13,913 nucleotides of DNA from GCA-2699445 sp032127075 (GTDB lineage: Bacteria > Actinomycetota > Actinomycetes > S36-B12 > GCA-2699445), in NCBI GenBank assembly GCA_032127075.1, contig JAQAZZ010000130.1:1-13913 (forward strand). The letters are read 5' to 3'. The stretch's first letter is position 1. Each line of letters opens with the position of its first letter. Positions 1 through 7,082 of the stretch are shown piece after piece. Under the pieces are notes generated by a model. That model did not search any database and was not told where the DNA came from. It worked only from the letters and a program-made list of their open reading frames with translations. A program made the position numbers and the translations under genes.

Positions 1-232
1 GGGCGGCGGCTCGGCGCTCGGCCCTCGCCTGCAGCACAACCTCCCGATGACGCAAGAACCACGACTTGAACCTCACGCTGTCCAGGCGGGTCGTCGGCTG
101 AGCGGGGGTGGCCGTTTCCGCGCGGGCCGGCGGTGCATCCCCACCTTCGTGAGCCACTTCCAGGTACACCAGCACGGTTGCGGCGACTGCCATCGCAGCC
201 ACCACCGCCAACAACCGCCAGATCACCGCCAC
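1..232 (-). CDS. N-terminus of an unknown membrane-anchored or secreted protein (runs off the left edge)
   Basis: An open minus-strand frame begins with GTG at 232 and runs without a stop to the window edge (77 codons seen). An in-frame TGA at 239-241 lies just upstream, so the start must be GTG 232 or a GTG/TTG/ATG shortly inside. The first 25 residues are a short N-terminus with one Arg, then a hydrophobic stretch rich in Ala, Val and Leu (AVVAAMAVAATVLVYLEV), a signal peptide or signal anchor with no lipobox Cys. A Pro/Ala/Thr-rich linker follows (roughly residues 33-47), then a basic, probably helical segment containing KSWFLRHREVVLQARAERR. The functional domain would lie outside the window, so I do not assign a family. 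A TACGTT hexamer 8 nt before GTG 232 suits a leaderless transcript. The plus-strand reading of this stretch has no recognisable protein. Confidence 0.6.
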   Translation of the reverse strand, partial: MAVIWRLLAVVAAMAVAATVLVYLEVAHEGGDAPPARAETATPAQPTTRLDSVRFKSWFLRHREVVLQARAERRAAA

Positions 233-240
233 GGTGAGTC

Positions 241-246
241 AACGTA
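241..246 (-). promoter_or_regulatory. Possible -10 element (TACGTT) for a leaderless transcript of the left-edge gene
   Basis: TACGTT fits the actinobacterial TANNNT -10 consensus and stands 8 nt before the GTG at 232, so transcription could begin at the start codon. No -35 match is visible. There is no clear Shine-Dalgarno sequence before this GTG. Confidence 0.3.
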
Positions 247-248
247 TC

Positions 249-280
249 CCGGCAAGGGGCGCCCGCGCGGGGAATGCCGG
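249..280 (-). terminator. Weak inverted repeat after the terC-family gene
   Basis: The 6-bp arms CCGGCA (249-254) and TGCCGG (275-280) are perfect and enclose 20 GC-rich bases, just downstream of the TerC stop codon at 301-303. No T-tract follows. It could end the uvrB-terC transcript or simply be chance pairing in GC-rich DNA. Confidence 0.25.
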
Positions 281-300
281 AATTGCCCCGGGCTCGCCGG

Positions 301-1347
301 TCACTCACGGTTGTCGTCGGGGTCGCCGTCACCCATGCCCTCCAAACCCTCCGAGCCGTGCTCGAGCGCCTCCTGGTGCAGTTGCGCACCGGTGCGCGAG
401 ATCATCCCCGGGCTGCGTCGCACCCGCAGCAGCGAGGTGACGGTGGTCAGCACCAGGATGGTGAGGATGAACGCCAATGACGCCCCGATCGAGATCGTCG
501 GAACATCGAGATCGGTGGTCTCATGCAGCGCCTGCAGAATCAGTTTGATGCCGATGAAGCCCAGGATGATCGCCAGCCCGACCGACAGGTAGACCAGGCG
601 CTCCAACAACCCGGTGACGAGGAAGTACAACTGCCGCAACCCCATGAGCGCGAAGGCGTTGGCGGTGAAGACCAGGTAGGGCTCTTGGGTGAGTCCGAAG
701 ATGGCGGGGATGGAATCCAGCGCGAACAACACATCGGTGGTGCCTATGGCCACCATGACCAGGGCCATGGGGGTCAGCACCCTGCGGCTGTCCACGACTG
801 CTGTCAGTGCGGCGCCGTGGTAGTGGCGGGTGGTCGGCAGGAACCGCTCCGCAAGGCGCACCAACGGGTTCCGCCCGGGATCGGGCGCTTCGTCCGCTCC
901 GCCGAGCAACTTGACCGCGGTGTACAGCAGCAACAGTCCGAAGATGAAGAAGGTGAAGGCGAACCGCTGGATGGCGGCCGCCCCCAGTGTGATGAGCACG
1001 GCGCGCAGGGCGAGCGCGATGACAACTCCGAACAGCAGCACCCGGTGCTGGTAGATCTTGGGCACGGCGAAGCTGGAGATGATGATGATGAAGATGAAGA
1101 GGTTGTCCACGCTGAGCGAATACTCGGTGATGTAGCCGGCGAAGAACTCCCCGGCGTACTGGGACCCGAACGCCCACCAGATGAACAGGCCGAACAGGAC
1201 CGCAAGGCTGACGTAGAAGAGCACCCAGCGGGTTGCCTGGCGGGGCCCGAACTCCCCGGGGGTGCTGTCGACCAGGACGAGGTCGAGAATGATGACCCCG
1301 GCCAGAACCCCTACCGTGGCCAGCCACAGCCAGCCCGGGACATCCAC
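301..1347 (-). CDS. TerC/Alx-family integral membrane protein, probable metal-ion transporter
   Basis: A 348-residue TerC-family protein. Members act in the cytoplasmic membrane; Alx and related proteins export Mn2+, others are tied to tellurite resistance or loading of secreted metalloproteins. About eight to nine hydrophobic segments are visible. The two family signatures are intact: EYSLSVDN at 75-82 (acidic E75, D81) and DVLFALDSIPAI at 205-216 (D205, D211), in membrane segments where acidic residues are thought to carry the ion. A loop at about 151-180 contains HYH. The last 25 residues form an acidic tail rich in Asp, Glu and Gly. The start is GTG 1347, the first start codon after an in-frame TAG at 1357-1359; the ATGs at 1343 and 1352 are in other frames. 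The gene begins 19 nt after uvrB stops, so the two are likely co-transcribed. The transported ion cannot be told from sequence. Confidence 0.9.
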   Translation of the reverse strand: MDVPGWLWLATVGVLAGVIILDLVLVDSTPGEFGPRQATRWVLFYVSLAVLFGLFIWWAFGSQYAGEFFAGYITEYSLSVDNLFIFIIIISSFAVPKIYQHRVLLFGVVIALALRAVLITLGAAAIQRFAFTFFIFGLLLLYTAVKLLGGADEAPDPGRNPLVRLAERFLPTTRHYHGAALTAVVDSRRVLTPMALVMVAIGTTDVLFALDSIPAIFGLTQEPYLVFTANAFALMGLRQLYFLVTGLLERLVYLSVGLAIILGFIGIKLILQALHETTDLDVPTISIGASLAFILTILVLTTVTSLLRVRRSPGMISRTGAQLHQEALEHGSEGLEGMGDGDPDDNRE

Positions 1348-1366
1348 CCCATCACACTAGCCCCGC

Positions 1367-3457
1367 CTACGTGGCCTCGCGCATCCCGCGCAGCTCGCGC
1401 TTCAGCGAGTGGATCTCGTCTCGGTAGCGGGCGGCCATCTCAAACTGCAGTTCCGCCGCGGAGGTGTGCATCTGATCGGTCAACTGCTCGATGAGGTCGA
1501 CGAGTTCCGACTCGGCCAGGCTGCGGGCCGGCCGTGCAGGTTCCACCGCCACAGCAGCACCGCGGCCGCGCCCGCGGCTCTGCGAACGACCCGAGCCGAG
1601 CAGAGCAGTCGTGTCCTCGTCCTCTCGGGCCAGCAGGTCGGTGATATCGGCGATCTTCTTCCGCAGCGGGGTGGGGTCGATCCCATGCTCTGCGTTGTAC
1701 GCAATCTGTATGGCGCGGCGCCGGTTCGTCTCGTCGATCGCAGTACGCATCGAATCGGTGATCGCGTCACCGTACATGTGCACCTGGCCGGACACGTTGC
1801 GGGCGGCACGGCCGATGGTCTGGATGAGACTGCGCTCGCTGCGCAGGAAGCCCTCCTTGTCGGCGTCAAGGATCGACACCAGTGACACTTCGGGCAGATC
1901 CAGACCCTCCCGCAACAGGTTGATGCCCACCAGAACGTCGTACTCCCCCATGCGAAGCTCCCGCAGCAGCTCTACGCGCCGGATGGTGTCCACCTCGGCG
2001 TGCAGGTACCGCACCCGGATCCCCTGCTCCAGCAGGTAGTCGGTGAGGTCCTCGGACATCCGTTTCGTCAGCGTGGTGACCAAGACGCGTTCGTTGATGT
2101 CGGCCCTTGCCCGGATCTCATGGATGAGGTCGTCTATCTGGCCCTTGGTCGGTTTGAGGATCACCTCCGGGTCCAGCAGTCCCGTCGGGCGGATGATCTG
2201 CTCCACGGCGTCGCCTTCCACCCGCTGGAGTTCGTACGGCCCAGGCGTTGCCGACAAGTAGATGGTCTGGCCGATCCGTTCCACGAACTCCTCCCAGCGA
2301 AGCGGCCGGTTGTCCATGGCGCTGGGAAGGCGGAACCCGTGGTCCACCAGGGTTCGTTTGCGGCTCATGTCGCCCTCGTACATCCCGCCGATCTGCGGCA
2401 CCGTGACATGCGATTCGTCGATGACGAGCAGGAAGTCCTCGGGGAAGTAGTCCAGCAGGCAGTTGGGGGCGCTGCCCGGTCCGCGGCCGTCGATATGCCG
2501 GGAGTAGTTCTCGATTCCGGCGCACGAGCCGACCTGCCGCATCATCTCGATGTCGTAGTCCGTGCGCATCCGCAGCCGTTGCGCCTCCAGCAGTTTGTTC
2601 TGCCGCTCCAGTTCGGCGAGCCTTTCGGCGAGTTCGGACTCGATGCCGCGCAGCGCACGCTCCATCCGCTCCGGACCGGCGACGTAGTGGGTGGCGGGGA
2701 AGACATACAGTTCGGTGTCTTCGGTGATCACCTCGCCCGTGACCGGGTGCAGAGTCATCAGGCGCTCGACATCGTCGCCGAACATCTCTACGCGGACGGG
2801 GTGCTCCTCGTAGACGGGGAATATCTCCAGCGTGTCCCCCCGCACGCGGAAGGTCCCCCGCTGGAAAGCGACGTCGTTGCGCACGTACTGCATCTCCACG
2901 AGCCGGCGCAGCAGCGGGTCCCGTTCGGTCTGTTCGCCGACCCGCAGCCGAACCATGCGGTCCACATACTCCTGCGGGGTGCCCAGTCCGTAGATCGCCG
3001 AGACGGAGGCCACGACGATGACATCGCGGCGGGTCAGCAACGAGTTCGTCGCCGAATGGCGCAGCCGCTCAACCTCCTCGTTGATCGAGGAGTCCTTCTC
3101 GATGTAGGTGTCCGACTGCGCGATGTACGCCTCGGGCTGGTAGTAGTCGTAGTAGGACACGAAGTACTCGACTGCGTTGTCCGGGAACAATTCGCGGAAC
3201 TCGTTGGCCAGCTGGGCCGCCAACGTCTTGTTGGGGGCGAGTACCAGCGTGGGCCGCTGCAGCCGCTCTACGATCCACGCCGTGGTAGCCGACTTGCCGG
3301 TGCCGGTGGCGCCGAGCAGGACCACGTCCCGCACACCCGATTCGATGCGCCGCGTTATCTCGTCGATGGCCGCCGGCTGATCACCGGACGGCTGGTAGTC
3401 GGCAACAACTCTGAGCGGCGCGACTCGTCGCTGCAGGTCTGTGACAGGTCTGGCCAT
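1367..3457 (-). CDS. uvrB: UvrABC excinuclease subunit B
   Basis: UvrB (696 aa, full length) is the damage-verifying helicase-like subunit of nucleotide excision repair; it is loaded by UvrA and recruits UvrC for dual incision. Landmarks are the Walker A GATGTGKS (49-56), the Tyr-rich beta-hairpin YYDYYQPEAY (102-111) that clamps one DNA strand, the DEAD-like box DESH (347-350), TTLTKRM (461-467), GINLLREGLDLPE (511-523), the arginine-finger motif QTIGRAARN (546-554), and the C-terminal UVR domain (about 650-688) that contacts UvrC or UvrA. A Gly/Arg/Ser-rich linker (621-647) joins the helicase core to the UVR domain, as in actinobacterial relatives. The ATG start at 3457 gives the usual N-terminus with DLQRRVAP. 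A TAGCGT box 6 nt upstream suggests its own leaderless promoter; a GGGGG run next to the ATG is too close to be a good Shine-Dalgarno. No actinobacterial SOS box was recognised. The TerC-family gene follows after 19 nt. Confidence 0.98.
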   Translation of the reverse strand: MARPVTDLQRRVAPLRVVADYQPSGDQPAAIDEITRRIESGVRDVVLLGATGTGKSATTAWIVERLQRPTLVLAPNKTLAAQLANEFRELFPDNAVEYFVSYYDYYQPEAYIAQSDTYIEKDSSINEEVERLRHSATNSLLTRRDVIVVASVSAIYGLGTPQEYVDRMVRLRVGEQTERDPLLRRLVEMQYVRNDVAFQRGTFRVRGDTLEIFPVYEEHPVRVEMFGDDVERLMTLHPVTGEVITEDTELYVFPATHYVAGPERMERALRGIESELAERLAELERQNKLLEAQRLRMRTDYDIEMMRQVGSCAGIENYSRHIDGRGPGSAPNCLLDYFPEDFLLVIDESHVTVPQIGGMYEGDMSRKRTLVDHGFRLPSAMDNRPLRWEEFVERIGQTIYLSATPGPYELQRVEGDAVEQIIRPTGLLDPEVILKPTKGQIDDLIHEIRARADINERVLVTTLTKRMSEDLTDYLLEQGIRVRYLHAEVDTIRRVELLRELRMGEYDVLVGINLLREGLDLPEVSLVSILDADKEGFLRSERSLIQTIGRAARNVSGQVHMYGDAITDSMRTAIDETNRRRAIQIAYNAEHGIDPTPLRKKIADITDLLAREDEDTTALLGSGRSQSRGRGRGAAVAVEPARPARSLAESELVDLIEQLTDQMHTSAAELQFEMAARYRDEIHSLKRELRGMREAT

Positions 3458-3463
3458 GCCCCC

Positions 3464-3469
3464 ACGCTA
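3464..3469 (-). promoter_or_regulatory. Possible -10 element (TAGCGT) for uvrB
   Basis: TAGCGT fits TANNNT and lies 6 nt before the uvrB ATG at 3457, which suits a leaderless mRNA. The expected -35 site reads TTCCCC, a poor match that falls in one arm of the neighbouring hairpin. Confidence 0.3.
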
Positions 3470-3474
3470 CGGGC

Positions 3475-3493
3475 GTCCCCCGGCACGGGGAAC
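3475..3493 (-). terminator. Short hairpin between the cytoplasmic hydrolase gene and uvrB
   Basis: On the minus strand GTTCCCCG and CGGGGGAC pair over 8 bp (one G-U wobble) around a TGC loop. It lies between the hydrolase stop at 3507 and the uvrB start at 3457. There is no T-tract, so it may be a weak terminator or attenuator. It also lies between the presumed -35 and -10 of uvrB, so it could instead be an operator. Confidence 0.3.
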
Positions 3494-3506
3494 AGTGCGG
3501 CGGCTT

Positions 3507-4733
3507 TCAGTCGATGAGGCCCAGCTCCCCGAGCAGCTGCCACGAAGCCGCAAGCGCCGCCTTCCGCGGGAAGGGGTGATCCAGATTCGGCGAGGCCGCC
3601 CGCAGATAGGCGGGGAAGGGCGAGTAGGCGATGTCCCAGTGATGGCCGTGCACCATGGCGACATGTGTGGCGATGGGGATGTCCATCGTCGCCTGCTTCT
3701 GGGTCAACTGCATGTCGTTGTTGGCGTCGTACTGCGACATCTTCACGGTATCCATGAACTGGAACGAGGGCGCTTCGAGCGGTGTGGTGGAACCGGTCAG
3801 CGAGAAGAACGGAACCCCCAGGCGAGTGATCTCCTCGGCATGATCGCGGTTGTACTGCTCCCGCACGCTGGTGCGCAGGTCGTTGAACGCTTCCTTGATG
3901 TTGTATTCATCGACCCGACGCATGCCGGTGGTCTTCACCACCAGGCCGGGATTGAACATCTGCAGGAAGCGGTCGAGTTGGTCGGAAATGGCCTGGGTGT
4001 CGAGGTCCTTGATCTGGTCGTAGATCGAGTCGGCGGAATACGACCCGCTCATCGCCCCCGCCCATGTGAAGACACCGGCGATCCGGTCGGCGTACTCGGG
4101 ATGGTTCACCAGGAAATTGAGGATGTCCGGCCCACCCTTGCTGTATCCGATGACCCACACCTTCTCCGGCGGTTTCGGATCAGTGATCTCCTTCTGGTCG
4201 GCGGTGAAACCGCGGCCGTACTCCAGCGAATCCCGAATGTCGGCGTTGTTGGCTTCACAACCCCGGAACGGGTGGGCATCGACGCGGAGCGTCTTCCATC
4301 CTCGCTCCTGCTCCAGGGCCGGGGTTTCGTCGAGGAACGCGTGGGCGCTGGGGTGCAGCAGGCCGGTCAAGAGGCCGGGAACCAGCAGCAGGGTGGTGCG
4401 GTTGATCTCCACCTCCGCGGGGGGAAGCTCCAGCCGCCAGTCGGGGGCGGCGATCCCCTTGAGGAACCGGTCGGCGATCTTCTGCCGATCGGGACGCTTG
4501 TCGGAGCCGATCCGCGGGATCGCCTTGGCCAGCCCGGCCGGCTTGCCGGCTATCGCCACAGCCTTGGGGTCCTGGACTGCTTCGGTGAGGAACAGATCCT
4601 TCCAGCGCATCGACACCCAGCGTTTGACGATGGCATCGGAGAAGGCGGCAGAAGAATCGGCGGCCACCCAATCGCGCACCTCGTCGATCACGACGTCGTA
4701 GTTGCCGGACTCCAGGTCACTCTGCAGGCTCAT
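3507..4733 (-). CDS. Cytoplasmic alpha/beta-hydrolase-fold protein, substrate unknown
   Basis: A 408-residue protein with no signal peptide. The nucleophile elbow is GYSKG (196-200, Ser198) after a hydrophobic strand (KVWVIG). An earlier strand-turn LLLVPG (116-121) could supply the oxyanion hole. The likely catalytic His is in GHHWDIAY (363-370, probably His365), and an Asp in NNDMQL (338-343) is a candidate third member of the triad; these last two assignments are inferred from spacing and general resemblance. The first 100 residues are a helical, charged N-terminal region. The chosen start is ATG 4733, not the in-frame ATG at 4781, because AAGGAG sits 7 nt upstream of 4733. The gene lies between coaE and uvrB, 75 nt after the coaE stop, where mycobacteria carry an unrelated hypothetical gene. 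A carboxylesterase or lipase role is possible but not shown. Confidence 0.75.
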   Translation of the reverse strand: MSLQSDLESGNYDVVIDEVRDWVAADSSAAFSDAIVKRWVSMRWKDLFLTEAVQDPKAVAIAGKPAGLAKAIPRIGSDKRPDRQKIADRFLKGIAAPDWRLELPPAEVEINRTTLLLVPGLLTGLLHPSAHAFLDETPALEQERGWKTLRVDAHPFRGCEANNADIRDSLEYGRGFTADQKEITDPKPPEKVWVIGYSKGGPDILNFLVNHPEYADRIAGVFTWAGAMSGSYSADSIYDQIKDLDTQAISDQLDRFLQMFNPGLVVKTTGMRRVDEYNIKEAFNDLRTSVREQYNRDHAEEITRLGVPFFSLTGSTTPLEAPSFQFMDTVKMSQYDANNDMQLTQKQATMDIPIATHVAMVHGHHWDIAYSPFPAYLRAASPNLDHPFPRKAALAASWQLLGELGLID

Positions 4734-4740
4734 CGGTTCT

Positions 4741-4756
4741 CCTTCCGGTCGGAAGG
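4741..4756 (-). promoter_or_regulatory. Inverted repeat overlapping the ribosome binding site of the cytoplasmic hydrolase gene
   Basis: The minus strand reads CCTTCCG-AC-CGGAAGG, a perfect 7-bp dyad. As RNA it would fold as CCTTCC/GGAAGG with a GACC tetraloop. The 3' arm contains most of the Shine-Dalgarno AAGGAG that precedes ATG 4733, so folding would hide it. The dyad could equally be a DNA operator. Confidence 0.5.
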
Positions 4757-4808
4757 TATCCCGCCCGGGGCACGGATGCACGCGGTAAGGAAGAATCCGC
4801 CGGTGCTC

Positions 4809-5402
4809 TCAGGCCCGCGCCACGGACCGTTCCCAGAACTCGGCGACGTCCGCAGCGAGGTCGGCCAGGTCGCCGTCGTTGCGGACGACGGCGTCGGCGA
4901 ACCTGCGACGCTCCCCGTCGGAGGCCTGCGCGGCCATGCGGGCCCGCACCTCGGCTTCGGTCAGGCCGCGGCTGCGCCGCACCCGCTCGATGCGGTCGTC
5001 CTCATCCGCTTCGACGACCAGGATGCTGTCCCAACCCGAGGTGAGCCCCTGCTCCACCAGCAGCGGCATGTCGTAGACCACCACGGCGTCCGGTGGCGCC
5101 GCAGCCAACAGTTCGGCGCTGCGGCGCCCGATGCGAGGGTGCATGATCGCGTTGAGGGCGGCCAGCTTGTCGGCGTCGTCGAAGACGACCGCCGCCAGGG
5201 TGGCACGGTCCAAGGCGCCACCGGGGGTCAGGATGCCGCGGCCGAACTCCGCGACGATCTCGTCGAGCGCGGGTTCCCCCGGCTGGACGATCTCTCGCGC
5301 TATGGCGTCGGCGTCGATGACGACAGCGCCCCGTTCGGCCAGGAGTTCGGTGACGGTGCTCTTGCCCGAGCCGATGCCCCCGGTGACGGCGACCCGGATC
5401 AC
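4809..5402 (-). CDS. coaE: Dephospho-CoA kinase
   Basis: CoaE phosphorylates the 3'-hydroxyl of the ribose in dephospho-CoA, the last step of coenzyme A synthesis, in the cytoplasm. The 197-residue product starts with strand MIRVAVT and the P-loop GGIGSGKS (8-15). The family motif VIDADAIAREIV (28-39) carries the catalytic and substrate-binding Asp residues. HPR (88-90), DMPLLVE (111-117) and the Arg-rich LID RVRRSRG (140-146) are all present. The length is that of a single-domain CoaE; some actinobacteria, such as M. tuberculosis, have a longer protein with a C-terminal UPF0157/GrpB-like domain, which is absent here. The start is GTG 5402, overlapping the rpsA stop as GTGA, which implies translational coupling. 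The frame stays open upstream inside rpsA, but that part is not coding. The GAGGAG that ends rpsA doubles as a near-adjacent Shine-Dalgarno. Confidence 0.97.
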   Translation of the reverse strand: MIRVAVTGGIGSGKSTVTELLAERGAVVIDADAIAREIVQPGEPALDEIVAEFGRGILTPGGALDRATLAAVVFDDADKLAALNAIMHPRIGRRSAELLAAAPPDAVVVYDMPLLVEQGLTSGWDSILVVEADEDDRIERVRRSRGLTEAEVRARMAAQASDGERRRFADAVVRNDGDLADLAADVAEFWERSVARA

Positions 5403-6880
5403 TCCTCGTCGCTGCCCGTGAGCTTGTCGCGCAACGCCTGCAGTGCGGAGTCGGACGCCAGCGTGCCCTCGGACTCCTTGCCCGCATCGGTGCTGAAGTT
5501 CGACGGCGTCCCGCCCGCATCGACGATGGCCGACTGCTCGGCCGCGGCGGCGTCCTCCATCTGTTTGCGGTGGGCTTCCCAGCGGGCCTGGGCTTCCGCG
5601 TACTCCTGCTCCCACTGGGCGCGTTGGTCCTCGAAGCCGTCTTTCCACTCCCCGGTCTGCGGGTCGAAGCCCTCTGGGCCGATGTATTTGCCGTCCTCGT
5701 CGAATGCAGGGGCCATCCCGTACAGATACGGGTCGAACTCCTCCTGGATCGAACCGCCGCCGGTGGCCTCGTTGGCCTGCTTCAGCGACAGCGAGATGCG
5801 GCGGCGCTCCAAGTCGATGTCGATGACCTTCACGAAGATCTCGTCGCTCACCGCCACCACCTGGTCGGGGAGTTCGACATGGTGCCCAGCCAGCTCGGAG
5901 ATGTGGACTAGCCCCTCGATGCCCTCCTCGACCCGGACGAACGCGCCGAACGGGACGAGCTTGGTGACCCGGCCGCTCACAACCTGGCCCAACTGGTGGG
6001 TCCGGGCGAAGTGCTGCCACGGATCCTCCTGAGTCGACTTCAGCGACAGCGAGACCCGCTCACGGTCCATGTCGACGTCGAGGACCTCGACGGTTACTTC
6101 TTGACCGACTTCCACGACCTCCGAGGGATGCTCGATGTGCTTCCAGGACAACTCGGACACATGGACCAGGCCATCGACGCCGCCCAGGTCCACGAAAGCG
6201 CCGAAGTTGACGATGCTGGAGACCGTTCCGGTGCGGACTTGGCCCTTCTGCAACTGGTTGAGGAAACCGACACGGACCGCGCTCTGGGTCTGCTCGAGCC
6301 ACGCGCGGCGCGACAGCACCACGTTGTTCCGGTTCTTGTCCAACTCGATGATCTTGGCTTCCATCGTCTGACCGATGTAGGGCTGCAGGTCTCGTACCCG
6401 CCGCATCTCCACCAGCGAGGCGGGCAGGAATCCGCGCAAGCCGATGTCGAGGATGAGCCCGCCCTTCACGACCTCGATCACCGAACCCTCGACTACCCCG
6501 TCGGCTTCCTTGATCTTCTCGATGGAGCCCCAGGCGCGCTCGTACTGGGCGCGCTTCTTGGACAGGATGAGCCGGCCTTCCTTGTCCTCCTTGGTGAGGA
6601 CGAGCGCCTCGATCTCATCGCCGATGTTGACGACCTGACCCGGGTCGACGTCGTGCTTGATCGACAGTTCCTTGCCGGGCACGATCCCTTCGGTCTTGTA
6701 GCCGATATCAACGAGGACCTCGTCCCGGTCGACCTTGACGACGGTGCCGGTGACGATGTCGCCGTCGTTGAAGGGCTTGATGGTCTCATCCACCGCGGCG
6801 AGGATGTCCTCCGCGCTGCCGATGTCGTTGACGGCGATTTGCGGAACGGCGGGTGTGGTCGTGTCGGGCATGGACGTCAT
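5399..6880 (-). CDS. rpsA: 30S ribosomal protein S1
   Basis: S1 binds mRNA on the 30S subunit and helps start translation on structured or leaderless messages. The 493-residue product has four S1/OB domains at about 38-109, 125-190, 211-280 and 296-367. The last two show the classic strings NFGAFVDLG, GLVHVSELS and PFGAFVRVEEG, GLVHISELA. The N-terminus has NDIGSAEDILAAVDET. The C-terminal tail (378-493) has the actinobacterial EEFDPYLYGMA and an acidic, helical, Trp/Glu/Arg-rich region, then a low-complexity end. ATG 6880 gives MTSMPD; ATG 6871, three codons inside, is the alternative. Neither has a good Shine-Dalgarno (GGGA lies about 12 nt before 6880). Upstream are a strong promoter and a structured leader. 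The gene overlaps coaE by 4 nt, a pairing common in actinobacteria. Confidence 0.97.
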   Translation of the reverse strand: MTSMPDTTTPAVPQIAVNDIGSAEDILAAVDETIKPFNDGDIVTGTVVKVDRDEVLVDIGYKTEGIVPGKELSIKHDVDPGQVVNIGDEIEALVLTKEDKEGRLILSKKRAQYERAWGSIEKIKEADGVVEGSVIEVVKGGLILDIGLRGFLPASLVEMRRVRDLQPYIGQTMEAKIIELDKNRNNVVLSRRAWLEQTQSAVRVGFLNQLQKGQVRTGTVSSIVNFGAFVDLGGVDGLVHVSELSWKHIEHPSEVVEVGQEVTVEVLDVDMDRERVSLSLKSTQEDPWQHFARTHQLGQVVSGRVTKLVPFGAFVRVEEGIEGLVHISELAGHHVELPDQVVAVSDEIFVKVIDIDLERRRISLSLKQANEATGGGSIQEEFDPYLYGMAPAFDEDGKYIGPEGFDPQTGEWKDGFEDQRAQWEQEYAEAQARWEAHRKQMEDAAAAEQSAIVDAGGTPSNFSTDAGKESEGTLASDSALQALRDKLTGSDEE

Positions 6881-6915
6881 GAAGTTCGGTGTTCCCGTGG
6901 GGTATGTGTTCGGTT

Positions 6916-6965
6916 GACGCGTCCGACCGGTCTCCCGACACGGTCCTGCGGCCAGTCGGGCTGGC
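6916..6965 (-). promoter_or_regulatory. Structured rpsA leader with competing hairpins
   Basis: Within the leader between the promoter and ATG 6880, two stems share bases. GCCAG/CTGGC (6951-6965, 5-nt loop) excludes CCCGAC/GTCGGG (arms 6934-6939 and 6955-6960). Just downstream are two adjacent 8-bp palindromes, GACGCGTC (6916-6923) and GACCGGTC (6925-6932). With no good ribosome binding site present, a role in controlling rpsA translation is possible. No known riboswitch class was recognised. Confidence 0.35.
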
Positions 6966-7033
6966 AGCGGAACTGTGCTGGGCCCGGGTGCCCCACTCGG
7001 TATGGAGGCGCACGCCGGACAGACGCAACCCTC

Positions 7034-7063
7034 ACAATACGAAGGCCCGGCGCCCGCGGTCAA
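7034..7063 (-). promoter_or_regulatory. rpsA-coaE promoter (TTGACC, 18 bp, TATTGT)
   Basis: On the minus strand TTGACC (-35, 7058-7063) is followed after 18 bp by TATTGT (-10, 7034-7039). This is the best sigma-70/SigA-type match in the window. Transcription would start near 7027, giving rpsA a leader of about 145 nt. It sits in the gap between the lipoprotein gene stop (7083) and rpsA, so rpsA need not rely on read-through from polA. Confidence 0.65.
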
Positions 7064-7082
7064 ACCCGTCCGGCCGACGCGT

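Noticed and set aside
47..592. A plus-strand frame covering the left edge and the end of the TerC-family gene
   Set aside because: It is rich in Arg, Ser, His and Cys with no domain, and overlaps two better-supported minus-strand genes.
3458..3506. Search for a LexA/SOS box upstream of uvrB
   Set aside because: No GAAC-N4-GTTC-like site is visible; only a GC-rich hairpin is present.
3441..6032. A very long open frame on the plus strand (863 codons) opposite the end of rpsA, coaE, the hydrolase and the start of uvrB
   Set aside because: It crosses four clear minus-strand genes, its product has no recognisable domain, and long antisense frames are expected from GC-rich third positions.
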